Positions 1 to 6,600 of a stretch of DNA of 12,464 bases are shown piece after piece; position 1 is the stretch's first letter, and every line of letters begins with the position of its first letter. Source of the stretch: CADEGZ01 sp035443705 (GTDB lineage: Bacteria > Pseudomonadota > Gammaproteobacteria > UBA6186 > Azoamicaceae); assembly GCA_035443705.1 (NCBI GenBank), contig DAORSV010000044.1, forward strand, positions 1 through 12,464, read 5' to 3'. Position numbers and translations under genes: made by a program. Under the pieces are notes generated by a model. The model was not told where the DNA came from. It saw only the letters and a list, made by a program, of their open reading frames with translations, and did no database searches.

Positions 1-54
1 CGTGAAGGCGGTCGCACCGTGGGTGCAGGTGTTGTATCCAAGGTACTGGAGTAA
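1..54 (+). CDS. tuf: Elongation factor Tu, C-terminal end (partial)
   Basis: The first 17 codons plus TAA read REGGRTVGAGVVSKVLE. This closely matches the extreme C-terminus of bacterial EF-Tu, the GTPase that brings aminoacyl-tRNA to the ribosome. Only the last strand of domain 3 is visible; the rest lies upstream of the window. The stop codon is followed after 6 nt by tRNA-Trp, with no terminator between them, so the two are probably co-transcribed. This is the ancestral tuf-trpT-secE order of many gammaproteobacteria. The identity is secure from the diagnostic GGRTVGAGVV motif. Whether this is the only tuf copy in the genome cannot be told. Confidence 0.95.
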   Translation, partial: REGGRTVGAGVVSKVLE

Positions 55-60
55 TAGATT

Positions 61-136
61 AGGTCAGTAGCTCAATTGGCAGAGCGGCGGTCTCCAAAAC
101 CGCAGGTTATGGGTTCGATTCCCTTCTGGCCTGCCA
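61..136 (+). tRNA. trpT: tRNA-Trp (anticodon CCA)
   Basis: This is a 76-nt cloverleaf with the CCA end encoded (134-136). The acceptor arms AGGTCAG (61-67) and CTGGCCT (126-132) pair over 7 bp with one G-U, leaving G133 as discriminator. The anticodon stem is GCGGT (87-91) with ACCGC (99-103). The 7-nt loop CTCCAAA places anticodon CCA at 94-96, which reads the Trp codon UGG. The T-loop GTTCGATTC is canonical. The gene lies between tuf and secE and should be processed from their shared transcript. Confidence 0.97.
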
Positions 137-160
137 AACAGAAACGAGAGATAAAAGTAG

Positions 161-544
161 ATGGTGAGCGTTGTGGTATCAGGTAGTCCCAAATTAGTTG
201 ATAAATTGTTATGGGGCTTGGTTTTCACCATTCTGGTCGGCCTTGTCGCTGGAAATTATTATTTTTCACATCTCTCGCTTTTGTTGCGTGTTGTGGGATT
301 TATTTTGTTGGGTGGTCTTGCTGTTGGTATCGCGCTAAAAACATTAGCGGGCCAAAAAGTTTGGCTTTTATGGCTAGATGCGGTTCAAGAAGTACGTAAG
401 GTTTATTGGCCTACACGTCAAGAAACAATGCAAATAACTTTTGCGGTACTTGCAATGGTTGTTGCGATGGGTGTCTTGTTGTGGACTGCAGACTTTTTGT
501 TGTTGCGATTGGTGAAATGGTTGACTGGCCATTGGGGCGCATAG
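161..544 (+). CDS. secE: SecYEG translocon subunit SecE
   Basis: This 127-residue inner-membrane protein clamps SecY in the SecYEG protein-conducting channel. It is the same length as the E. coli protein and has the three-helix gammaproteobacterial form. Hydrophobic segments lie at about residues 16-35, 39-58 and 89-117; the first two are absent from the short SecE of most other phyla. The cytoplasmic amphipathic helix between the second and third segments carries the family signature EVRKVYWPTRQET (about residues 77-89). The ATG at 161 is chosen because it gives the family length. Its ribosome binding site is weak (GAGAG at 146-150, 10 nt upstream). It lies 24 nt after tRNA-Trp and 13 nt before nusG, the usual secE-nusG pair. 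No promoter is evident in the gap after the tRNA. Confidence 0.96.
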   Translation: MVSVVVSGSPKLVDKLLWGLVFTILVGLVAGNYYFSHLSLLLRVVGFILLGGLAVGIALKTLAGQKVWLLWLDAVQEVRKVYWPTRQETMQITFAVLAMVVAMGVLLWTADFLLLRLVKWLTGHWGA

Positions 545-557
545 TAAGGAAAAGTCT

Positions 558-1091
558 ATGGCTAAACGTTGGTTTGTGGTGCATGCTTATTCGGGTTTCG
601 AGCTTCAGGTTAAGCGTTCTTTAGAAGATCGCGTTAAGCTGATGGGCTTGGAGCATAAATTTGGGGAAATTTTAGTACCAACGGAAGAAGTGGTTGAGAT
701 CCGATCGGGTCAAAAACGAAAGAGTGAGCGGAAATTTTTTCCGGGTTATGTCTTAGTTCATATGGAAATGGATGATGAAACTTGGCATTTGGTCCGTCAT
801 ATTCCAAGAGTGCTTGGTTTTATTGGTGGCACTTCTGTTACGCCTGCGCCTATTACAGATAAGGAAGCAGACAATATTCTGCAGCGCATTCAAGAAGGTG
901 TGGATAAGCCTAAACCGAAGGTATTATTTGAGCCGGGTGAAGTGATAAGGGTTACTGAAGGCCCCTTTGCGGACTTCAATGGTGTTGTTGAAGAAGTGAA
1001 TTATGAAAAAAATCGTCTCCGGGTTGCGGTGCTTATCTTTGGACGTTCTACCCCAGTCGATTTAGATTTTAGTCAGGTAGAAAAAGCGTAG
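558..1091 (+). CDS. nusG: Transcription termination/antitermination factor NusG
   Basis: This 177-residue protein is close to the usual 181 of E. coli. The N-terminal NGN domain (about residues 1-115) binds RNA polymerase across the clamp. It contains KRWFVVHAYSGFE near the start and GYVLVHMEMDD near residue 64. The C-terminal KOW domain (about 125-177) carries GEVIRVTEGPFADFNG and ends FGRSTPVDLDFSQVEKA, nearly identical to the E. coli tail. In the family this domain contacts Rho or NusE (S10), so NusG either promotes termination or couples transcription to translation. The ATG at 558 is preceded by AAGGA (546-550) with 7-nt spacing. The gene follows secE closely. A 110-nt gap with a palindromic repeat then separates it from rplK. 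Confidence 0.98.
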   Translation: MAKRWFVVHAYSGFELQVKRSLEDRVKLMGLEHKFGEILVPTEEVVEIRSGQKRKSERKFFPGYVLVHMEMDDETWHLVRHIPRVLGFIGGTSVTPAPITDKEADNILQRIQEGVDKPKPKVLFEPGEVIRVTEGPFADFNGVVEEVNYEKNRLRVAVLIFGRSTPVDLDFSQVEKA

Positions 1092-1109
1092 GGGAGACCA
1101 AAGTGTCGA

Positions 1110-1144
1110 CCCTAGTAGGGGCGGACCTCTGTGTCCGCCCTAGG
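1110..1144. repeat. Palindromic repeat, copy 1 (nusG-rplK gap)
   Basis: TAGGGGCGGAC (1116-1126) pairs with GTCCGCCCTA (1133-1142) across a CTCTGT loop, with one bulged G. The first 26 nt from G1115 match copy 2 (from 3542) at 22 positions, including all 12 of GTAGGGGCGGAC and then GTGTCC. The hexamer CCCTAG occurs at 1110-1115 and again at 1138-1143. The second occurrence overlaps the right arm, so it may be a target duplication or simply part of the palindrome. No T-run follows, so this is not a classic intrinsic terminator. It looks like a REP-type or miniature mobile palindrome. I cannot name the family. Confidence 0.75.
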
Positions 1145-1155
1145 TAAATGTTAAC

Positions 1156-1186
1156 GGGGAGCTTTTTAAAAAAGCGCTAGTACCCA
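1156..1186 (+). promoter_or_regulatory. Hairpin before rplK, possible L1 operator
   Basis: GCTTTTT (1161-1167) and AAAAAGC (1169-1175) form a 7-bp arm around a single central A. The tip would open to leave a usable loop. GGG (1157-1159) can pair with CCC (1183-1185), leaving an asymmetric stretch (GCTAGTA) on the 3' side. In E. coli and relatives, L1 represses the L11 operon by binding a structured site just before rplK, and a helix with an asymmetric internal loop fits that role. The match rests on position and general shape only, so the assignment is tentative. Confidence 0.3.
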
Positions 1187-1201
1187 ACGTGAGGTGTAAA
1201 A

Positions 1202-1648
1202 ATGGCAAGAAAAATTGACGCATATATTAAGCTGCAGGTAAAAGCCGGCGAAGCAAATCCTGCTCCACCGATAGGTCCCGCATTAGGGCAACGCGGTGTT
1301 AATATCATGGAGTTTTGTAAAGCATTTAATGCACAAACGCAAAACCTTGAAAATATCGAGAAAGGAACACCTTTACCGGTAGTTATTACCGTTTTTAATG
1401 ATCGTAGTTTTACCTTTATCATTAACACGCCACCTGCTTCTTTTTTGTTAAAGAAAGCATCTGGTATATCAAAAGGCAGTGCTGTGCCTAATAAAGACAA
1501 AGTGGGTAAAGTCACTCGTGCACAACTAGAAGCCGTTGCTAAACAGAAAATGCCAAATTTAACGGCAGCAGATCTGAATGCGGCTGTTCGTACGATTGCG
1601 GGTAGCGCCAGAAGTATGGGGCTTAATGTTGAAGGGGTGGAGGATTAA
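1202..1648 (+). CDS. rplK: 50S ribosomal protein L11
   Basis: L11 binds the GTPase-associated region of 23S rRNA at the base of the L12 stalk. It is needed for translocation factors and for RelA activation. The 148 residues contain the N-terminal domain (KLQVKAGEANPAPPIGPALGQ, with the proline-rich switch) and the rRNA-binding C-terminal domain (NKDKVGKVTRAQLE, ARSMGL). It is about 6 residues longer than E. coli L11. By eye, about 3 are added in the segment NAQTQNLENIEKG and about 3 at the C-terminus, which reads NVEGVED where enteric proteins have VVED. The ATG at 1202 has the ribosome binding site GAGGTG (1191-1196), 5-nt spacing. rplA starts 3 nt after the stop, and its ribosome binding site lies in the last rplK codons, suggesting translational coupling. 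Confidence 0.98.
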   Translation: MARKIDAYIKLQVKAGEANPAPPIGPALGQRGVNIMEFCKAFNAQTQNLENIEKGTPLPVVITVFNDRSFTFIINTPPASFLLKKASGISKGSAVPNKDKVGKVTRAQLEAVAKQKMPNLTAADLNAAVRTIAGSARSMGLNVEGVED

Positions 1649-1651
1649 ACA

Positions 1652-2347
1652 ATGGCAAAAATATCTAAGCGAGTACAGGCCATTCAAAAAAACCTCACAG
1701 TGGGCAAGGTTTACTCTTTTTTGGATGCTGTAAAACTATTAACGACATTACCACAAGCAAAATTTATTGAAAGCGTTGATGTGAGCGTGAATTTAGGTGT
1801 GGATGCACGTAAATCGGAACAAGTTGTACGAGGCGCAACTGTGTTGCCACATGGAACAGGTAAAACCGTTCGTGTTGCAGTTTTCACGCAAGGTGCAAAT
1901 GCAGATGCTGCGCGAGCGGCAGGTGCTGACTTGGTGGGTATGGAGGATTTAGCACAACAAATACAAGCCGGAAATATGAATTTTGATGTGGTTGTAGCAA
2001 GTCCGGATGCAATGGGTGTTGTTGGGCGTCTTGGGCAAGTTTTAGGTCCTCGCGGTTTAATGCCAAATCCAAAAGTTGGAACAGTTACTATGGATGTTGC
2101 AACCGCTGTTAAAAATGCGAAGGCAGGTCAAGTGCGTTATCGATCGGATAAAAATGGTATTGTGCATTGTTCTATTGGTAAGCTTAATTTCGACGCCAAT
2201 GCATTAAAAGAAAATTTACAAGCACTCTTGGAAAATTTACGTAAAACAAAGCCCAGTGCCTCAAAAGGTATTTATATGAAAAAGGTCACGCTATCGACAA
2301 CGATGGGACCTGGCTTGGTTATTGATCTCGCTTCATTAAGTTTTTAA
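1652..2347 (+). CDS. rplA: 50S ribosomal protein L1
   Basis: L1 forms the mobile stalk at the E site that helps release deacylated tRNA. In many bacteria it also represses its own operon by binding the rplK leader. The 231 residues compare with 234 in E. coli. Diagnostic blocks include SVDVSVNLGVDARKS (about 41-55), RGATVLPHGTGKTVRVAVF and VLGPRGLMPNPKVGTV (about 129-144), then KNAKAGQVRYRSDKNG and a C-terminal STTMGPG. The C-terminal tail LASLSF is slightly shorter than the enteric one. The ATG at 1652 uses GGAGG (1639-1643), 8-nt spacing, located inside the end of rplK. The L10 leader RNA follows the stop. Confidence 0.98.
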   Translation: MAKISKRVQAIQKNLTVGKVYSFLDAVKLLTTLPQAKFIESVDVSVNLGVDARKSEQVVRGATVLPHGTGKTVRVAVFTQGANADAARAAGADLVGMEDLAQQIQAGNMNFDVVVASPDAMGVVGRLGQVLGPRGLMPNPKVGTVTMDVATAVKNAKAGQVRYRSDKNGIVHCSIGKLNFDANALKENLQALLENLRKTKPSASKGIYMKKVTLSTTMGPGLVIDLASLSF

Positions 2348-2354
2348 GGCGGCA

Positions 2355-2520
2355 GTAGCTGTCTAAGACCGCAAGGACGGAAACGTTTAATTGGTGAAAG
2401 CCACCTCGCGTAGACGGTTGATAAAGCGCTGAAGTTTTCTGCGTTGAAGTCACCGTAAAGGGGGTTGCATCCTCCTCAGTTCCCTTTAAAAAGGGCTTTG
2501 GAGATGTAATCAAATTACAA
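2355..2520 (+). promoter_or_regulatory. L10 leader RNA, rplJL autoregulatory element
   Basis: This noncoding stretch before rplJ carries the conserved core of the bacterial L10 leader: CTAAGACCGC (2363-2372) opposite CGCGTAGACGGT (2407-2418). They form outer ACC/GGT pairs and an inner helix separated by an asymmetric TAGA-containing bulge, the kink-turn-like site bound by the L10-L12 complex. An apical hairpin GGTG/CACC closes around 2393-2405. Two small hairpins follow: CCCTT/AAGGG (2482-2495) and a perfect TGTAAT-CAA-ATTACA (2505-2519), which ends 12 nt before the rplJ ribosome binding site. In the known family, excess L10-L12 bound here blocks rplJ translation and, by coupling, rplL. Core recognition is confident; the roles of the downstream hairpins are inferred. 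Confidence 0.85.
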
Positions 2521-2545
2521 CGTGCATTATTGGAGTATACACAAA

Positions 2546-3067
2546 GTGGCGTTGAAACTAGAACAGAAGAAGACAATTGTCGCTTCCGTTGCTGAAATGG
2601 CGAATCGTTCCTCTTCGTTGATCGTTGTGAAAAATAACGGTCTTCCTGTGAGTGATATGACGCGTTTGCGTGCAAAAGCGCGAGAAGTAGACGTGTATCT
2701 TCGTGTGGCGCGAAATACGCTAGTAGAGCGAGCTTTAAAAGGATCGCCTTTCGAGTGTATGAACGAATCATTGGTAGGCCCTGTGTTGTTGGTTTTTGGT
2801 GGCGATGAATTAAGTGCCGGTGCGCGTCTTATTCAGGAGTTTAGCAAAACGAATGATAAACTGGTTGTTAAAAGCTTATCTTTAGGTGGAAAACTTTTAG
2901 ATGCTAAACAGTTAGCTTTAGTCGCAAGTTTACCAACACGTTCTGAAGCGATTGCCAAACTATTGGCAGTGATGCAAGCGCCTATTGCGAAATTTGTACA
3001 AACCTTGGCAGCACCTACGTCTAAGTTTGTAAGAACTTTGGCGGCTGTTCGTGATCAAAAACAGTAA
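2546..3067 (+). CDS. rplJ: 50S ribosomal protein L10
   Basis: L10 anchors the L12 dimers to the ribosome; its N-terminal domain sits on 23S rRNA next to L11. The start is placed at GTG 2546 because the protein then begins VALKLEQKK (GTG decoded as Met), matching the family MALxLxxK. The eight codons of open frame upstream (from 2522) have no family counterpart. GGAG (2532-2535) lies 10 nt before this GTG. The product is 173 residues. RVARNTLVERALKGSPFECM (about 53-72) is the conserved rRNA-binding block. The C-terminal helix is about 10 residues longer than in E. coli and reads as three 11-residue modules (135-145, 146-156, 157-167), each a likely L12-dimer site. It ends RTLAAVRDQKQ. It is preceded by the L10 leader and followed by rplL after 34 nt. 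Confidence 0.96.
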   Translation: MALKLEQKKTIVASVAEMANRSSSLIVVKNNGLPVSDMTRLRAKAREVDVYLRVARNTLVERALKGSPFECMNESLVGPVLLVFGGDELSAGARLIQEFSKTNDKLVVKSLSLGGKLLDAKQLALVASLPTRSEAIAKLLAVMQAPIAKFVQTLAAPTSKFVRTLAAVRDQKQ

Positions 3068-3101
3068 TTTTTAACCTTTATATAGTGTGTGGAGAAATAA
3101 A

Positions 3102-3479
3102 ATGGCCTTATCGAATGCAGAAATTTTAAAAGCCGTCGCTCAAAAGAGCGTAATGGATATTGTTGAATTAATTGAAATGATGGAAAAGGAATTTAATGTA
3201 ACGGCAGCTGTTGCAGTGGCCGCAGCTCCAGCAGCGGGTGGCGCGGGTGCCGCTGCTGTTGAAGAACAAACCGAATTTAACGTTGTGATGACAAATCATG
3301 GCGAAAAGAAGGTAGAAGTTATTAAAGCTGTGCGAACGATTACAGGTTTAGGCTTAAAAGAAGCTAAAGATTTAGTCGAAGGCACACCTGCGATTATTAA
3401 AGAAGCTGTATCTAAGCAAGATGCTGAAGCTGTTAAGAAGCAGTTGGTTGAAGCCGGCGCTACGGTTGAAATTAAATAA
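3102..3479 (+). CDS. rplL: 50S ribosomal protein L7/L12
   Basis: This is the acidic stalk protein, present as dimers on L10, that recruits and activates EF-Tu, EF-G, IF2 and RF3. The 125 residues follow the family plan. The N-terminal dimerisation domain (about 1-33, MALSNAEILKAVAQKSVMDI) precedes an Ala/Gly-rich flexible hinge (about 36-53). The C-terminal factor-binding domain (about 57-125) contains KVEVIKAVRTITGLGLKEAK and ends ATVEIK. The ATG at 3102 is chosen over one five codons upstream (3087) because GGAG (3091-3094) sits 7 nt before it and the product then begins like other L12 proteins. After Met removal the N-terminal residue would be Ala, not the Ser that RimL acetylates in E. 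coli. Confidence 0.97.
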   Translation: MALSNAEILKAVAQKSVMDIVELIEMMEKEFNVTAAVAVAAAPAAGGAGAAAVEEQTEFNVVMTNHGEKKVEVIKAVRTITGLGLKEAKDLVEGTPAIIKEAVSKQDAEAVKKQLVEAGATVEIK

Positions 3480-3485
3480 ATGGCA

Positions 3486-3507
3486 AGGTCGGATTCAACG
3501 CCGGCCT
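3486..3507 (+). other. Small hairpin just after rplL
   Basis: AGGTCGG (3486-3492) pairs with CCGGCCT (3501-3507) over 7 bp, including one G-U, around an 8-nt loop. It begins 6 nt after the rplL stop and has no T-run behind it, so it is more likely a 3'-end stabiliser or processing site than a terminator. In E. coli this gap holds an RNase III site; equivalence is not shown here. Confidence 0.5.
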
Positions 3508-3515
3508 AATGTGGG

Positions 3516-3608
3516 AATGGTTAGCAGCTGATAAATGGGCTGTAGGGGCGGACTGCCGTGTCCTCCCTTCGTCCGCCCCTACGTCTGCTAGCCGTTTTGG
3601 TTATTTTT
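3516..3608 (+). terminator. Composite hairpin, candidate attenuator before rpoB
   Basis: An outer stem of 12 bp pairs AATGGTTAGCAG (3516-3527) with CTGCTAGCCGTT (3585-3596), with two G-U pairs. It encloses the 12-bp perfect palindrome of repeat copy 2. A 14-nt unpaired stretch lies on the left and 2 nt on the right. The stem runs directly into an interrupted T-tract, TTTTGGTTATTTTT (3595-3608). This geometry fits a leaky Rho-independent terminator. In E. coli the rplL-rpoB gap contains an attenuator that lowers rpoBC transcription relative to the ribosomal genes, so position and structure agree. Termination efficiency cannot be judged from sequence. Confidence 0.55.
3542..3582. repeat. Palindromic repeat, copy 2 (rplL-rpoB gap)
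   Basis: GTAGGGGCGGAC (3542-3553) and GTCCGCCCCTAC (3571-3582) are perfect 12-bp inverted repeats around a 17-nt loop. The loop contains GTGTCCTCCC, matching GTGTCCGCCC of copy 1. The two copies share 22 of their first 26 bases, although they lie about 2.4 kb apart in unrelated gaps. The element is much more GC-rich than its surroundings, which suggests a dispersed family. The loop's partial third arm hints that this copy may carry an extra arm compared with copy 1. Confidence 0.8.
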
Positions 3609-3630
3609 AATATTTGTCAGAGGAATCAAT

Positions 3631-6600
3631 ATGTCCGGTACTGACGCATTAGAACTTTCTTATACTGAGCGAAAGCGTTTTCGTGCTAACTATGGTAAGC
3701 GTCGAGATACGTTAAAAGTTCCACCCTTATTAAACATCCAAAAGCAGTCGTATCATGCATTTTTACAACCTGACGTTTTGCCGTTAGCGCGGAAAAATAC
3801 AGGATTGCATGCTGCATTTAGTTCGGTATTTCCCATTATTAGCTATGCCGGTCACGCGATCTTAGAATATGTAAGCTATCAATTAGGAACGCCAGCTTTT
3901 GATGTTAAAGAATGCCAAATGCGAGGTTTAACGTACGCAGCGCCGATACGCGTTACGGTACGACTCGTTATCTACGATAAAGAATCGCCAATCGATGCAA
4001 AAGTAATCAAAGATATTCGAGAACAAGATGTCTATATGGGCGAACTTCCACTCATGACAAACAGTGGAACCTTCGTGATCAATGGTACCGAGCGAGTCGT
4101 TGTATCACAATTGCATCGTTCTCCAGGTGTCTTTTTTGAACATGATAAAGGCAAAACGCATTCGTCGGGTAAGTTGTTATATGCTGCTCGTATTATTCCC
4201 TATCGAGGATCTTGGCTTGACGTTGAGTTTGATCCTAAAGATTGTATTTATGTTCGTATTGATAGGCGTCGAAAACTGCCGGGATCCATTATATTACGTG
4301 CTTTAGGCTATTCTACAGAGGAGATGTTAGCGCTTTTCTTTGAAACCAATACTTTTACATTTGAAAAAGAAAAATGGGTTTTAGAGTTGGTGGCTAATCG
4401 GTTAAGAGGCGAGACTGCGCATTTTGATATCAAAACACCGAAGGGTGAAATATTGGTTGAAGCAGGGCGTCGCATTACAGCCAAACAGATCCGCCAAATG
4501 GAAGAATTGGGCATTAAAAAACTGGAGGTGCCTAGTGATTATTTGCTGGGTAAAATCCTGGCGCACGATATTATCGACACATCCAGTGGCGAAGTTCTAT
4601 TACAAGCAAATGCGGAAATTACCGCAGAGGTGTTACAGATATTGCGTAATGCGAATATCAACACTGTGCACGCTTTGTTTACCAATGACTTAGATCGGGG
4701 TCCCTATTTTTCAGACACCATCAAAGTAGATCCGACTAAGAGCCAATTAGAGGCACTGGTTGAGATTTATCGCATGATGCGACCCGGTGAACCACCGACT
4801 AAAGATGCAGCAGAACTGCTATTTCAAAATTTATTCTTTGCACCAGAACGTTACGATTTGTCTGCGGTTGGACGCATGAAGTTTAATCGTCGGGTTGGAC
4901 GCAACGAATCTACAGGTCCTGGTATTTTATCAAAAGAAGATATTGTTGCTGTTTTAAAAACATTGATTGATATTCGCGATGGTCGCGGCGAAATCGATGA
5001 TATTGATCATCTTGGAAATCGCCGGGTTCGTAGTGTTGGCGAAATGACAGAAAATCAATTCCGCGTTGGACTTGTGCGTGTAGAGCGTGCAGCCAAAGAG
5101 CGCTTAAGCCTTGCAGATTCTGAAGGCTTAATGCCTCAAGATTTGATTAATGCAAAACCTGTGTCGGCAGCGATTAAAGAATTTTTTGGTTCAAGCCAAT
5201 TATCGCAATTTATGGATCAAAATAATCCTTTATCCGAAATAACACATAAACGCCGTGTTTCGGCGCTTGGGCCTGGCGGGTTAACGCGCGAGCGGGCAGG
5301 ATTTGAAGTGCGTGACGTTCACATTACGCATTATGGTCGTGTTTGTCCGATTGAAACACCGGAAGGTCCAAATATTGGGTTGATTAATTCGTTGGCCGTG
5401 TATGCGAGAACCAATGAATATGGCTTTTTAGAAAGTCCTTATCGTAAAGTGAGCAACGGTAAAGTCACTAACGACATTGTTTATTTATCGGCAATTGAAG
5501 AAGGGCAGTTTGTGATTGCGATGGCAAACGCGACCATTAACCAAAAATTAGAATTGGTTGATGATTTAGTGCCTTGTCGAAATAAAAATGAATTTACGTT
5601 TTCTACGCCAGACCGCGTTGAGTATATGGATGTTTCGCCTAAACAAATTGTTTCGGTAGCGGCCTCTTTAATACCCTTTTTGGAACATGATGATGCGAAT
5701 CGTGCCTTGATGGGATCGAATATGCAACGTCAAGCTGTACCGACGCTTCGCGCTGAAAAGCCCTTGGTGGGAACCGGTATGGAACGCGTTGTTGCGATTG
5801 ATTCGGGTGTAACCGTTATTGCACGTCGTAGCGGGATTGTTGATTCTGTTGATGCGGCGCGTATTGTTGTACGGGTGGACGATTCTGAAGCAGAAGCGGG
5901 TGAAGCCGGGGTTGATATTTACAATCTGACCAAGTATTTGAGATCGAACCAAAATACTTGTATCAATCAAAAGCCGTTAGTGAGTACAGGCGAACGTATT
6001 AAACGTGGCGATGTGCTTGCAGATGGGCCTTCTACCGATATGGGAGAGTTAGCGCTTGGGCAAAACCTTTTAATCGCGTTTATGCCGTGGAATGGATACA
6101 ATTTTGAAGATTCTATTTTGATCTCCGAACGAGTTGTTGAAGAAGATAGGTTTACGACGATTCATATTGAAGAGTTAACCTGCATTGCACGCGATACAAA
6201 ATTGGGTTCTGAAGAAATTACTTCTGATATTCCAAATGTCGGGGAAGGTTCGCTTGGACGATTAGATGAATCGGGTGTTGTTTTTATTGGTGCAGAAGTG
6301 ACTTCTGGTGATATCTTGGTGGGTAAAGTAACCCCTAAGGGTGAAACACAGTTAACGCCAGAAGAAAAACTCTTACGTGCTATTTTTGGCGAAAAAGCCT
6401 CTGATGTTAAAGATACCTCTTTACGTGTACCAACCGGGATGAGTGGAACGGTTATTGATGTGCATGTTTTCACACGAGATGGCGTCGAGAAAGATTCGCG
6501 TGCATTGGCGATTGAAAAAGAAGCCTTATTGCGTGTTAAGAAAGATTTGGGCGATGAATTTCGTATTCGTGAAGAAGACATCTATCAACGGGTGTACAAA

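Noticed and set aside
137..160. Separate promoter for secE-nusG
   Set aside because: Only 24 nt lie between the tRNA end and the secE start, and no -35/-10 pair is visible; read-through from tuf-trpT is simpler.
1116..1142. Copy 1 hairpin as an intrinsic terminator between nusG and rplK
   Set aside because: The right arm is followed by TAGGTAAATG rather than a T-run, so Rho-independent termination is not supported.
2500..2509. GGAG-ATG-TAA start-stop mini-ORF in the L10 leader
   Set aside because: The GGAG directly abuts the ATG with no spacing, so initiation is unlikely, and the bases belong to the 2505-2519 hairpin.
2319..2771. A 150-codon open frame on the minus strand across the L10 leader and the rplJ start
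   Set aside because: It is antisense to a recognised regulatory RNA and to L10, resembles no family I know, and lacks a convincing ribosome binding site. It is best explained as a chance open frame.
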